From positions 1 to 55,854 of the forward strand of contig JAATFB010000098.1 in assembly GCA_015655415.1 (NCBI GenBank): a DNA stretch of 55,854 bases, written 5' to 3'. The DNA is from Actinomycetales bacterium. GTDB lineage: Bacteria > Actinomycetota > Actinomycetes > Actinomycetales > Microbacteriaceae. Both the position numbers and the translations under genes were made by a program. Below the pieces are notes generated by a model. The model ran no database searches. It had not been told where the DNA came from and was given only the letters and a program-made list of their open reading frames with translations. How positions within the stretch are numbered: the stretch's first letter is position 1; the number at the start of each line of letters is the position of its first letter. Positions 45,960-55,244 of this stretch are shown piece after piece.

Positions 45960-48452
45960 ATGAGCGCAGCAGACAACCGCGGACCGCGCCGCGCCCCGGC
46001 CGCCGAGAGCACGACCCCGGAGCGCATCGAAGACGTCGACGTCTCGGCGGAGATGCAGAGCTCGTATCTCGAGTACGCGTACTCGGTTATCTACTCCCGC
46101 GCCCTGCCCGACGCTCGTGACGGGCTCAAGCCGGTGCAGCGGCGCATCCTCTATCAGATGAGCGAGATGGGACTGCGCCCGGATCGCGCGCACGTGAAGT
46201 CCGCGCGTGTCACCGGCGAGGTGATGGGAAAGCTGCATCCGCACGGCGACGCGGCCATCTACGACGCCCTCGTCCGCATGGCGCAGGACTTCACGTTGCG
46301 CTTGCCGCTGATCGACGGACACGGCAACTTCGGATCGCTCGACGACGGCCCAGCCGCCGCCAGGTACACCGAGGTGCGCCTCGCGCCGGCCGCCCTCACC
46401 ATGACCGAGGGGATCGATGAGGACGAGGTCGACTTCGTTCCCAACTACGACAACCAGCTCATGCAGCCGGATGTGCTTCCGTCGGCGATCCCCAATCTGC
46501 TGGTCAACGGCGCCAGCGGCATCGCGGTGGGAATGGCCACGAACATGGCGCCGCACAACCTCGTCGAGGTTGTGGGCGCGGCGCGTCACCTGCTCGATCA
46601 CCCCGACGCGACGCTCGATGAGCTCATGGAGTTCGTGCCCGGCCCCGACCTGCCCGGCGGGGGCATCGTCGTCGGTCTCGACGGCGTGAAGGATGCCTAC
46701 GCGACGGGGCGGGGCAGTTTCCGCACCCGTGCCAAGGTCTCCGTCGAGCAGATCACCGCCCGCAAGACCGGACTCGTCGTCACCGAGCTCCCCTACCTGG
46801 TCGGGCCCGAGAAGGTGATCGAGAAGATCAAGGACGGCGTCACGTCGAAGAGGCTCGCCGGAATCTCGGATGTCACCGACCTGAGCGACCGCAGCCGTGG
46901 CCTGCACCTGGTCATCGGGATCAAGACGGGCTTCAGCCCGCAGGCCGTGCTGGAGCAGCTGTACCGCTACACGCCGCTGGAGGACGGCTTCGCGATCAAC
47001 AACGTGGCGCTCGTCGACGGGAGCCCCCGAACGCTCGGCCTCCGTGACCTTCTGCAGGTCTATCTCGACCATCGGATCAGCGTCGTGACCCGTCGTTCGC
47101 GTTTCCGCTTGACGCGCAGGCGCGAGCGGCTGCACCTCGTCGAGGGCCTGCTGATCGCCATCCTGGACATCGACGAGGTGATCCAGGTGATCCGCACGAG
47201 CGACGACACCGACCAGGCAAGAACGCGGCTCATGCAGGTCTTCGACCTGTCTCAGCCGCAGTCCGACCACATCCTGGAGCTGCGGCTGAGACGGCTGACC
47301 AGGTTCTCGCGCATCGAGCTCGAGACGGAGCGCGACGCGCTTCTGGCCGAGATCGCGGAGCTGGAGGGGATCCTCGCAAGCGACGACCGCATCAAGCAGG
47401 TCGTCTCGAGGGAGTTGGCCGAGGTCGCCGAACGATTCGGAACGCCGCGACGCACGATCCTGACCTCGGCCGGGCCCTCGCGATCCGCATCGGGGACGAG
47501 GGCCCAGTCCGTTCTGGAGGTCGCCGATGTGCCGTGCCGGGTCTTCCTCTCGGCGACCGGACGCCTCGTGCGGGTGGATCTCGAGCCCGGCGCCGATGGC
47601 GTCCCACCGCGCATCACTCCTCCCTCACGGCGGAGCAAGCACGACGCCGTCAGCTCCTCGGTGGACACGACGAGCCGTGCCGAGATCGGCGCCCTCACCG
47701 ACCGCGGACGCATTGTGCGATTCACGCCGGTGGATCTGCCGGCGGTGCCGGCGAACTCGGTGCAGCTCGGGGCAGGCGCTCGCGCGTCGGACTACATCGG
47801 CCTGCCCGACAGGGACGAGCGCGTGGTGGCCATCCTCACCCCCGACTCTCCCGTCCCTCTGGCCCTCGGCACCGCTCAGGGCGTCGTGAAGCGCATCGCA
47901 CCCGGCGACTGGCCGGGAAAGCGCGAGTTCGAGATCATCGCGCTCAAGGCCGGCGACGTCGTCATCGGCGCGGGAGAGGCGGCCGACGCGGATGAGCTGG
48001 TGTTCGTCACGACCGACGCCCAGCTTCTGCGGTTCCCGGCGTCGTCGGTGCGGCCACAGGGCCGCGCGGCCGGCGGGGTGGCAGGGATCAAGCTTGCGGA
48101 TGGCGCCGACGTGCGGTTCTTCGGCGTGGTGAGGCAGCAGGTGTCCGGGGACGCCGTCGTCGTCACGATCGCAACGAGTCGGAGCACGCTGCCAGGAACG
48201 AACCCCGGCAGCGGCAAGGTCTCCTCGTTCTCCGAGTTCCCGGCGAAGGGCCGGGCCACGGGGGGCGTGCGTGCGCAGCGCTTCCTCAAGGGCGAGGACC
48301 AGCTCGCCCTCGCCTGGGTGGGAGAGCCGCCGGCCTTGGCCGTCTCCTCGGACGGAGCGCCCCGGTCGCTCCCCGATGGCGGTGCCAGACGGGACACGTC
48401 GGGCTCCCCCCTCGACGCCGTGATCGCCGCGATCGGCACCGCGGTGCGCTGA
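45960..48452 (+). CDS. parC: DNA topoisomerase IV / gyrase subunit A
   Basis: An 830-residue type II topoisomerase A subunit. The breakage-reunion domain has [31 protein letters not shown], split by short gaps from [24 protein letters not shown]; the catalytic Tyr136 is in [11 protein letters not shown]. The QRDR position corresponding to GyrA Ser83 region reads [14 protein letters not shown]. The C-terminal beta-pinwheel is present but degenerate. Paired with the parE gene, which is placed tail to tail 13 bp away. Confidence 0.92.
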   Translation: MSAADNRGPRRAPAAESTTPERIEDVDVSAEMQSSYLEYAYSVIYSRALPDARDGLKPVQRRILYQMSEMGLRPDRAHVKSARVTGEVMGKLHPHGDAAIYDALVRMAQDFTLRLPLIDGHGNFGSLDDGPAAARYTEVRLAPAALTMTEGIDEDEVDFVPNYDNQLMQPDVLPSAIPNLLVNGASGIAVGMATNMAPHNLVEVVGAARHLLDHPDATLDELMEFVPGPDLPGGGIVVGLDGVKDAYATGRGSFRTRAKVSVEQITARKTGLVVTELPYLVGPEKVIEKIKDGVTSKRLAGISDVTDLSDRSRGLHLVIGIKTGFSPQAVLEQLYRYTPLEDGFAINNVALVDGSPRTLGLRDLLQVYLDHRISVVTRRSRFRLTRRRERLHLVEGLLIAILDIDEVIQVIRTSDDTDQARTRLMQVFDLSQPQSDHILELRLRRLTRFSRIELETERDALLAEIAELEGILASDDRIKQVVSRELAEVAERFGTPRRTILTSAGPSRSASGTRAQSVLEVADVPCRVFLSATGRLVRVDLEPGADGVPPRITPPSRRSKHDAVSSSVDTTSRAEIGALTDRGRIVRFTPVDLPAVPANSVQLGAGARASDYIGLPDRDERVVAILTPDSPVPLALGTAQGVVKRIAPGDWPGKREFEIIALKAGDVVIGAGEAADADELVFVTTDAQLLRFPASSVRPQGRAAGGVAGIKLADGADVRFFGVVRQQVSGDAVVVTIATSRSTLPGTNPGSGKVSSFSEFPAKGRATGGVRAQRFLKGEDQLALAWVGEPPALAVSSDGAPRSLPDGGARRDTSGSPLDAVIAAIGTAVR

Positions 48453-48465
48453 CGCGCCGTGGCGG

Positions 48466-50550
48466 CTAGGCGTCGATGCGTTCCCGGCTCAACTGGTCGC
48501 TGCTCGTGACGATGAACTCCTTGCGCGGGGCGACGTCGTTTCCCATCAGCATCTCGAACACGTCGGCCGCACGCTCGGCGTCGTCCAGGCGCACCCGCCG
48601 CAGCAGGCGGTGGGTGCGGTCCATGGTCGTCGTCGCCAGCTGGTCGGCGTCCATCTCACCGAGGCCCTTGTAGCGCTGCGGCGGCTCCTGCCACTTCCTG
48701 CCCGCCTTGGCCAGGCCGGCGAGCACGGAATGCAGCTCCTGATCCGAGTAGGTGTATATCGTCTCGTTCGGCTTGGACCCCGGGTTGATCACGATCACCC
48801 GGTGCAGCGGGGGCACGGCGGCGAAGACCCTGCCCGCCTCGATCATGGGTCGCATGTAACGGAAGAAGAGGGTCAGCAGCAGCGTGCGGATGTGCGCGCC
48901 GTCGACGTCCGCGTCGCTCATGATGATCACTTTGCCGTACCGGGCCGCGTCGAGGTCGAAGGTGCGACCGGACCCGGCCCCGATGACCTGGATGATCGAC
49001 GCGCACTCCTGGTTAGAGAGCATGTCGGAGATCGATGCCTTCTGCACGTTCAGGATCTTGCCGCGGATCGGCAGCAGCGCCTGGTGCTCGCTGTCCCGCG
49101 CGCGTCGTGCCGTGCCCAGCGCGGAATCGCCCTCCACGATGAACAGCTCGCTGTTCGCCACGTCGGTGGACCGGCAGTCGACGAGCTTAGCGGGCAGCGA
49201 CGAGGTCTCGAGGGCGTTCTTGCGGCGCTGGGTCTCCTTGTGCGCACGAGCCGAGATGCGCGACTTCATCTCCGACACGACCTTGTCGAGAAGCAGCGAC
49301 GACTGCGCCTTGTCATCCCGCTTCGACGACGAGAACCGCGAGGCCAGTCCGTCGGTGACCACCTTCGTCACGATCGCACGCACGGCGGGGGTGCCGAGCA
49401 CCTCTTTGGTCTGGCCCTCGAACTGCGGCTCGGGCAACCGCACGGTCAGCACCCCGGTCAACCCGGCCAGGATGTCGTCCTTCTCGAGTCGCTCGTTGGC
49501 CGTCACCTTCAATCGTCGGGCGTTCTGCTCGACCTGCTGGCGGAAGAACCGCATCAGCCCCTGCTCGAATCCGGTCTGATGGCTGCCGCCCTTCGGCGTG
49601 GCGATGATGTTGACGAAGCTGCGGACCACGGTGTCATAGCCGGTGCCCCACCTCAGGGCGATGTCCACCTCGCACTCGCGCAGCACCTCGGCCGGCGTCA
49701 TGGCGCCGTTGTCGCCCAGCACCGGGACCGTCTCGGTGAAGGTGCCGGAGCCGCTGATCCGCCAGGTGTCGGTGATGGCGGTGTCGGGTGCCAGATACTC
49801 CACGAACTCGCTGATGCCGCCCTCATACGTGAAGTCGGTGCGTTCGGCGGCATCGCCACGGGCATCCGTGATGCCGATGGTCAGCCCGGGCACGAGGAAC
49901 GCGGTCTGCCGCGCCCGCCCGATCAGGTCGTCGACGCGGAACTCCACGCTCCTGCCGAAGATCTGGCGGTCAGCCCAATAGCGGACACGGGTGCCGGTCA
50001 CCCCCTTGGCGACCTTTCCGACCACGCGAAGCTCGCTACGCGACTCGAATGGCGTGAACGGAGAGTCGGGGCTGGGCTCGGCCGCATCGGCGAAGACGCC
50101 GGGCTCGCCCCGCCGGAACGACATCGCCCAGGTCTTTCCGTCGCGGTCGACCTCCACGTCGAGCCGTTCCGAGAGCGCGTTGACCACGGAGGCGCCGACG
50201 CCGTGCAGACCCCCGGAGGAGGTGTACGAGCCGGAGCCGAACTTGCCCCCGGCGTGCAGCTTGGTGAACACGACCTCGACACCGGACAGACCGGTCTTCG
50301 GCTCGATGTCCACCGGGATGCCGCGGGCGCGGTCGCGCACCTCCACGCTGTCGTCGGCATGAAGGAACACCTCGATGTCCGTTCCGAACCCGGCCAGCGC
50401 CTCGTCCACCGCGTTGTCGATGATCTCCCACAGGCAGTGCATGAGACCGCGGGCGTCGGTGGATCCGATGTACATGCCGGGGCGTTTGCGCACGGCCTCC
50501 AGACCCTCGAGCACCGAGAGGTGTCTGGCCGAATAGTCGTTCGTCGCCAC
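48466..50550 (-). CDS. parE: DNA topoisomerase IV / gyrase subunit B
   Basis: A 694-residue ATPase subunit: GHKL motifs EIIDNAVDEALAGF, VRDRARGIPVDIEPKTG and GGLHGVGASVVNALSERL; TOPRIM EGDSALGTARRARD and IMSDADVDGAHIRTLL; C-terminal QRYKGLGEMDADQLATTTMD. In the second ATP-site motif the usual D-x-G-R-G reads DRARG, with Ala at the first Gly; Asp is kept. GTG 50550 has GGGAG 5-7 bases upstream. Lies between the sigma-factor/MurT cluster and parC. Confidence 0.93.
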   Translation of the reverse strand: MATNDYSARHLSVLEGLEAVRKRPGMYIGSTDARGLMHCLWEIIDNAVDEALAGFGTDIEVFLHADDSVEVRDRARGIPVDIEPKTGLSGVEVVFTKLHAGGKFGSGSYTSSGGLHGVGASVVNALSERLDVEVDRDGKTWAMSFRRGEPGVFADAAEPSPDSPFTPFESRSELRVVGKVAKGVTGTRVRYWADRQIFGRSVEFRVDDLIGRARQTAFLVPGLTIGITDARGDAAERTDFTYEGGISEFVEYLAPDTAITDTWRISGSGTFTETVPVLGDNGAMTPAEVLRECEVDIALRWGTGYDTVVRSFVNIIATPKGGSHQTGFEQGLMRFFRQQVEQNARRLKVTANERLEKDDILAGLTGVLTVRLPEPQFEGQTKEVLGTPAVRAIVTKVVTDGLASRFSSSKRDDKAQSSLLLDKVVSEMKSRISARAHKETQRRKNALETSSLPAKLVDCRSTDVANSELFIVEGDSALGTARRARDSEHQALLPIRGKILNVQKASISDMLSNQECASIIQVIGAGSGRTFDLDAARYGKVIIMSDADVDGAHIRTLLLTLFFRYMRPMIEAGRVFAAVPPLHRVIVINPGSKPNETIYTYSDQELHSVLAGLAKAGRKWQEPPQRYKGLGEMDADQLATTTMDRTHRLLRRVRLDDAERAADVFEMLMGNDVAPRKEFIVTSSDQLSRERIDA

Positions 50551-50794
50551 AGGGTCTCCCGTTGTCGTGTCGCGGTGGGCGGGCCCGCCTCACGACGCCG
50601 ATCGAGCCGCAGGCCATCCTCAAGGCTATCCGCCGGTCGGCCGTCCGCCGGCCACGACACCCCCGCAGGGAGGCGTCCCCGGCGCCCATACGCGCACAGC
50701 GAAATGGGGCGCAATCAACCCTGTCCGCGGGGTCGACGTGCTTTTATGGATCGAAAGCAGTCACGAACGTTCGGGTTCGAGAGAGGAGCTCAGC

Positions 50795-51037
50795 ATGTCT
50801 AACTATGCAGCACACGTGGCCACCCCCGGTGCGGACGAGCTTCCGGTGAGCCCGACGCTGACGGCGGCCGACCGGTGTGACGCGTGCGGCGCCCAGGCGT
50901 ACGTGCGCGTGACGGTGAACGGAGGCGAGCTGCTGTTCTGCGCTCACCACGCGAAGAAGCACGAGGAGAAGCTCTCCAGCATCGCCACGAGCTGGCACGA
51001 CGAGACGGCCAGGTTGTTCGAGGACCAGCGCGCCTGA
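50795..51037 (+). CDS. Small DUF7455 zinc-binding protein
   Basis: An 80-residue protein, ADRCDACGAQAYVRVTVNGG followed by ELLFCAHHAKKHEEKL. CDAC and CAHH supply four zinc ligands. It belongs to the small actinobacterial family beside parE and is of unknown function. GAGAGGAG lies 6 bases before ATG 50795. Confidence 0.9.
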   Translation: MSNYAAHVATPGADELPVSPTLTAADRCDACGAQAYVRVTVNGGELLFCAHHAKKHEEKLSSIATSWHDETARLFEDQRA

Positions 51038-51060
51038 GTCCTCGGTCACGGTTCTTCGTG

Positions 51061-51092
51061 CGGTGCCCCGTCGCGGATGCGGCGGGGCACCG
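51061..51092. terminator. Strong bidirectional terminator
   Basis: A 14-bp stem (one G-T pair) with loop GGAT: CGGTGCCCCGTCGC against GCGGCGGGGCACCG. It lies between the convergent DUF7455 gene and the racemase operon end. Confidence 0.85.
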
Positions 51093-51116
51093 TGCTGTCT
51101 GGGTCGCGCGGCAGCC

Positions 51117-52169
51117 TCAGCGATAGATGCGAGGGATGCGGCGGTCGACGTTGACGACGATCTCCTCGCCAATGGTTCCGACGGCCTCCGCCCATTCGGT
51201 GGCGGTGGGCTCGCCGTCGTCACCCGGTCCGAAGAGCACCACCTCGTCGTCCTGACGCAGCAGTCCGCCGGCGTTCACGGACATCCAGTCGCGTTCGATG
51301 CGCACGACCGTGTGCCGGCGTCCGCCCGCCCCCACCGGGACCAGTCCGGCGGCGGCGCTCGGCACCCCGTGCCATGCGCCGATCGGGAGGATCGCCTCGC
51401 CCGATCTGACCTCGACGACGCGTGTGCGCAGCGACATCACCGGCGTGATGCCCAGCTCGGGCTCATGAGGGCCGCCCGAGGGTGAGATGCCGTAGACGAA
51501 GGCCCCGATCCGCACCATGTCGTACCGGAACTCCGGGCGCAGGAAGGACGCCGCGCTCGCGGCGAGGTGGCGGTACTCCGGCGCCAGGCCCACGCCCTCG
51601 GCGGCCACGAGCGACTCGTCGAAGAGACGTCGGGCGTCGTCGTCATCGCGGTCGGACGCCTCGGAGATGTGACTCCAGATGCCCTCGACCCGGATGCGTC
51701 CCTCGGACTGCAGCTGCGCGGCGCGGGCCACGAAGAACGGCCACTGCTCGGCACGGACGCCGTTGCGGTTGAGCCCGGTGTCGATCTTCAGGTGCACTCG
51801 GACGGGGCGATCCGTCGCGGCCGAGGCCGCCGCCTCCAGCACCGCGCGGTCACCCACGCCCAGGTCGATCCCGCCCTCGGTCGCCGCGCCCAGATCGTCC
51901 CTGGCGCTGAGCAGCCAGGCGAACACGCGAGCCGAACCGCCCACGAGGGCGCGAAGCCGAAGCGCGGTCTCGACGTCGAGCGCACCGAACCACCGGATTC
52001 CGGCCCGTGCCGCGCGCGGCACCAGCACGTCGACGCCGTGTGCGTAGGCGTCGTTCTTGACGACGAACATGGTCTCGGCGGGCGCGACCCGTCCGCGCAC
52101 GACCGCGAGGTTCCGGTCGAAGCGTCGCAGGTCGATCCGGGCGTGCGTCAAGGGTTCCGGCTGGGTCAT
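51117..52169 (-). CDS. Alanine-racemase paralogue B (PLP-lysine barrel intact, C-terminal Tyr lost)
   Basis: A 350-residue fold-type III PLP racemase. The barrel is complete: Lys38 in FVVKNDAYAHG, Lys128/Arg135 in HLKIDTGLNRNG, His167 in IWSHISEAS, Ser205 in LAASAASF and Arg220 in DMVRIGAFVYG. The C-terminal beta domain is not: the VSYG segment with catalytic Tyr reads GEAILPIGAWHG (51361-51405) and GYADG reads GAGGR, so Tyr265- and Tyr284-equivalents (Geobacillus numbering) are absent. ATG 52169 overlaps the stop of the partner gene (ATGA). Confidence 0.85.
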   Translation of the reverse strand: MTQPEPLTHARIDLRRFDRNLAVVRGRVAPAETMFVVKNDAYAHGVDVLVPRAARAGIRWFGALDVETALRLRALVGGSARVFAWLLSARDDLGAATEGGIDLGVGDRAVLEAAASAATDRPVRVHLKIDTGLNRNGVRAEQWPFFVARAAQLQSEGRIRVEGIWSHISEASDRDDDDARRLFDESLVAAEGVGLAPEYRHLAASAASFLRPEFRYDMVRIGAFVYGISPSGGPHEPELGITPVMSLRTRVVEVRSGEAILPIGAWHGVPSAAAGLVPVGAGGRRHTVVRIERDWMSVNAGGLLRQDDEVVLFGPGDDGEPTATEWAEAVGTIGEEIVVNVDRRIPRIYR

Positions 52170-53197
52170 CGCGCGTAGCTCCTGACCACTCGCGGGCCGA
52201 TCGCTGCCATGACCGCCACCGGATCGGAGCCCGTGATGGCCGCCCATTCCGAAACGCTCGGCTCGCCGTTGCCGGGATCGCCGAGCAGAACCGCCTCGTC
52301 GCCCGGTCGGGCCGTGACGTCGCCGAGGTCGACGACCAGCACGTCCATCGCCACCCGGCCGATGATGCGCACGCGCCGACCGTTCACGACGGCGCAGGCG
52401 CGGTTGCCGAGGCTCCGAGGAACCCCGTCCGCGTATCCGCCGGTCACCAGGGCGATCCACCCGTCGGCCGGCGCGCGATAGATGTATCCGTAGGAGACCC
52501 CCTCGCCCGCGCGGATGCGTTTCACCGTGACCACCCGCCCGGTGAGGCGCGCCACCGGCGATCCCGTCGGCGACCGATCCGGCAAGGGGATGCCGTACAG
52601 ACCGCGTCCCACACGCACGTAGTCGTCATCGGCTCCGTGCCCGGCAAGGACCCCCGCCGTGCCGTGGAGGTGCCGCGGGATGCCGCCCGCGATCTCCGCT
52701 GCCGCAGCGAGGGCCGCGGAGGCGCGCGTTCGCGGTGTCGACGCGTCGGCGACGCCCATCAGCGCCGCCACCGGCGCGCCATCGGCGGCGTGCGCCAGCT
52801 CGCCCGCATCCTGCGGTCGCACGCCGCGGACCGCGCCGCCGCAGTCCACGACGAGATGCACGGCCTCCGCGCCGCGCGACACGGCGGCGGCGGCCTCGTG
52901 TGGCGAGCCTGCGGCGGCATGCACCCGTGCGCCGCGCCGGACGGCGCCGACGGGCCGAAGGGCGAGCAGCGGCGTCTCCACTCCATGCTCCCGCAGCCGC
53001 GCGGCCTCGTCGAGATCAGCGACCGCGAGCATGTCGGCGCCCGCCGCCGCGCACGCGCGTGCGACCGCGAGCAGACCGAGCCCGAACCCATCGTGGTCAA
53101 CTCGGGCGACCAGGCCACGTGCTGCGGCACGATACCGGCGCACGTTCGCGGTCAGGCGATCCAGGTCCACGGAGAGCCTACGGGAGTCGGCGGTCAT
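52166..53197 (-). CDS. Alanine-racemase paralogue A (C-terminal Tyr domain intact, PLP lysine lost)
   Basis: A 343-residue alanine-racemase homologue with the reverse defect. The PLP-Lys motif VKANAYGHG is VDHDGFGLG, with Asp34 (codon 53096-53098) for Lys and Phe38 for Tyr; other barrel residues are also lost (VVDCGGAVRGV, ALMGVAD). The C-terminal domain is well kept: Tyr236 in GEGVSYGYIY, Tyr255 in GYADGVPRSLGN, and Met284-Asp285 in GRVAMDVLVVDL. Starts at ATG 53197 with GAGGAG 9 bases upstream, 24 bp after the gatD-like gene. Confidence 0.85.
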   Translation of the reverse strand: MTADSRRLSVDLDRLTANVRRYRAAARGLVARVDHDGFGLGLLAVARACAAAGADMLAVADLDEAARLREHGVETPLLALRPVGAVRRGARVHAAAGSPHEAAAAVSRGAEAVHLVVDCGGAVRGVRPQDAGELAHAADGAPVAALMGVADASTPRTRASAALAAAAEIAGGIPRHLHGTAGVLAGHGADDDYVRVGRGLYGIPLPDRSPTGSPVARLTGRVVTVKRIRAGEGVSYGYIYRAPADGWIALVTGGYADGVPRSLGNRACAVVNGRRVRIIGRVAMDVLVVDLGDVTARPGDEAVLLGDPGNGEPSVSEWAAITGSDPVAVMAAIGPRVVRSYAR

Positions 53198-53221
53198 GGC
53201 ATCGAGCTCCTCATCGGCGGG

Positions 53222-53968
53222 TCATCGGATGGTGGTGAACACCGAGGAGACGTGAGCGCGCATGCGCTCCGTCGCGCGAGCGGCGAGGCTGTCGTACCGC
53301 GCCAGCGACGCGTGCGGCAGATAGCTCACCCCCGCGTGGGCTGCGGCGGAGGCCGCGAGACGATCCGCGAGCCATGGGTTCAGGGGAAGCAGCGGTCCCT
53401 GCAGCAGCGTTACCGTGATCGTCGGCGTCTGCGCCCCATCGGGTCGCGAGACGGGTCCGGTCACGTCGCGCACGATCGTCGTGAACGGGGTCTCGACGCC
53501 TGTGAGCTCGGTCGCCTGATCCTCGAATCCGACCACCTGCTGCCCTTGCGGGGTCTCCCCGATCACGTAGCCGACCCGGCGCGGACGACCTCGATGGGCG
53601 ACGACGTCGGGCAGGATCCGCAGCCCTTCGAGGACGCCAGAGGGATCCTCGATGCGCGAGCACAGCAGCTCGAGGCCCGCACCGACCGCGAAGAACGGCA
53701 CGTGCCGTGCCCATTCGGCGATGAGGTCGCGGCACGCGAGGGCGTCGTCGTGCACGCGCCGCAACGCGGAGAGGGGTCCGTTTCCGACCACAACCAGGTC
53801 GGGCTCCGCGACCAGCGTCTCTCCAGGACGGTGCACCTCGACCGCTACGGGCACTCCGGAGACCTTCAGGCGCGTGCGCAGGACGGCCACGTTGCCGGCG
53901 TCGCCGGTCACTCCGAGCTCGTCCGGATACAGCTGAAGAATCCGCACTCTGGCGGTGGCGTCCGTCAC
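53222..53968 (-). CDS. GatD-like protein with dead glutaminase site
   Basis: A 248-residue homologue of GatD, the class I glutaminase that feeds ammonia to MurT. Family features remain: LYPDELGVTGDAGNVAVLRTRL at the N-terminus (split by variation) and GPLLPLNPWLADRL. The nucleophile elbow normally CGGYQLLG reads VGAGLELL, with Gly96 (codon 53681-53683) for Cys. The catalytic His of the T-Y-L-H-G-P motif is Gln190 (TLLQGP, codon 53399-53401). Glutamine hydrolysis by the normal mechanism is therefore not expected. GTG 53968 overlaps the murT-like stop (GTGA). Confidence 0.85.
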   Translation of the reverse strand: MTDATARVRILQLYPDELGVTGDAGNVAVLRTRLKVSGVPVAVEVHRPGETLVAEPDLVVVGNGPLSALRRVHDDALACRDLIAEWARHVPFFAVGAGLELLCSRIEDPSGVLEGLRILPDVVAHRGRPRRVGYVIGETPQGQQVVGFEDQATELTGVETPFTTIVRDVTGPVSRPDGAQTPTITVTLLQGPLLPLNPWLADRLAASAAAHAGVSYLPHASLARYDSLAARATERMRAHVSSVFTTIR

Positions 53969-55239
53969 AGGCGGGTCTCCAAGTCGGGGAATCCGAGGTG
54001 CTTGCGCGCGAGCATCATCTGCTCATAGTTGACGAACCACAGCTTCCTGTCGTCCTCCGGCGCAGGCAGTTTGCGCATGAGCTCGATCGCCTTCTCTAGG
54101 TCGGGCTCCACGGCGCCCACCGGCACCCCGGCGTAGGCCAGCCGCAACGCCACCTGCCATGCCTTCTCCCCCGTGACCACGTCGACGTGGTCGAGCGCGT
54201 CGAACGCGACGTCGTAGATCCACGAGATGTCGGGCGTCCCCTCATCGAGCGCGAACATCACCTGCCGAGGCGGCGCGGCCAGCGAGTCCAGGTTCAGCTG
54301 GAGGCTGGGACCGTTCTTGAACATGATGAACTCGACCGACTCGTCGCCGAACGGGACGATCTCGCCACGACCGTATGCCGGCCGCATGTTCGCGAACGCG
54401 TTCACCACCGCCGTCTCGTCGAAGGCGTCGCCGAGCACGAGACGCGCCGTGGCGGACGCTGCGGCCGCGTCGAGCGCGTAGTGCAGCCCTCGAGCCGGCA
54501 GCACCACGTGCAGCTCTTCGCCCGCCACCGCCAGCGTGGCCTCCCGTCCGCCGAAGGAGCGGACCTCGGCCAACGCCGCCGTGCGTTCGGGGCGGCTACC
54601 GGCGCGGAAGTCGGGGGCGTTCAGCAGGCCGTGCCTGCTCGCGGCGAGCACAGCCTCCGAGACGCCGAAGAACGTCACGTCGGGCACGGACCGCGAGCCG
54701 AGACGATCCCCCGCCTTGCTGAGGAGGGGGTCCTCTCGGTTGGTGACGATGTGCTCGCCGGCCATCAGCGCCGCATCCAGCATCATGTCGGCGACGCGCT
54801 CGGTCTCGTAGAAGCGGTACAGCTGATCGACCTGACAGTTGAGCATGAGGACCGTGCGCGGACTGAGAAGCCGTGCCAGGTCGACGGCGAACGCCTCATC
54901 GACCTCCAGCACCGCCACATCCGCCGGCAGCCGGCCGGCCAGAGACACCTCCGCGAGCATCGCCGACGCGATCCCCTGCGGGAGGTTCGCTCCCGTGGGG
55001 TTCGTGAACACGCGCAGGCCGTGGGCACGCAGCAGCTCTGAGATCATGTGCGTCGTCGTGGACTTGCCGTTGGAGCCGAGCACGAACACCACTCCATGGC
55101 CCCACTGCGCCGAGACGTCCTCGATGAAGCGTGGCCACGCCTTGCGCACGAGATAGCCGGGAAAGGCGGACCCGCCCCCGCGCAGCCGCGTGAGGAAGCG
55201 CGCGAGTCGCCCGAGCAGGATCGCTGAGAACCGCCGCAC
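53965..55239 (-). CDS. MurT-like Mur ligase without zinc ribbon
   Basis: A 424-residue Mur-ligase-family protein related to MurT, which activates the D-Glu alpha-carboxyl of lipid II for amidation. The P-loop GSNGKSTTT (55-63), GANLPQGIASAML, LEVDEAF and DISWIYDVAFDAL (337-349) are kept. Canonical MurT has a Cys4 zinc ribbon in the central domain; here the whole protein has one Cys (135), so the ribbon is absent. The LNLxRDQLDRYGE motif is LNCQVDQLYRFYE. GTG 55239 lies 5 bp after the sigma factor stop. Confidence 0.85.
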   Translation of the reverse strand: MRRFSAILLGRLARFLTRLRGGGSAFPGYLVRKAWPRFIEDVSAQWGHGVVFVLGSNGKSTTTHMISELLRAHGLRVFTNPTGANLPQGIASAMLAEVSLAGRLPADVAVLEVDEAFAVDLARLLSPRTVLMLNCQVDQLYRFYETERVADMMLDAALMAGEHIVTNREDPLLSKAGDRLGSRSVPDVTFFGVSEAVLAASRHGLLNAPDFRAGSRPERTAALAEVRSFGGREATLAVAGEELHVVLPARGLHYALDAAAASATARLVLGDAFDETAVVNAFANMRPAYGRGEIVPFGDESVEFIMFKNGPSLQLNLDSLAAPPRQVMFALDEGTPDISWIYDVAFDALDHVDVVTGEKAWQVALRLAYAGVPVGAVEPDLEKAIELMRKLPAPEDDRKLWFVNYEQMMLARKHLGFPDLETRL

Positions 55240-55244
55240 GCGGC

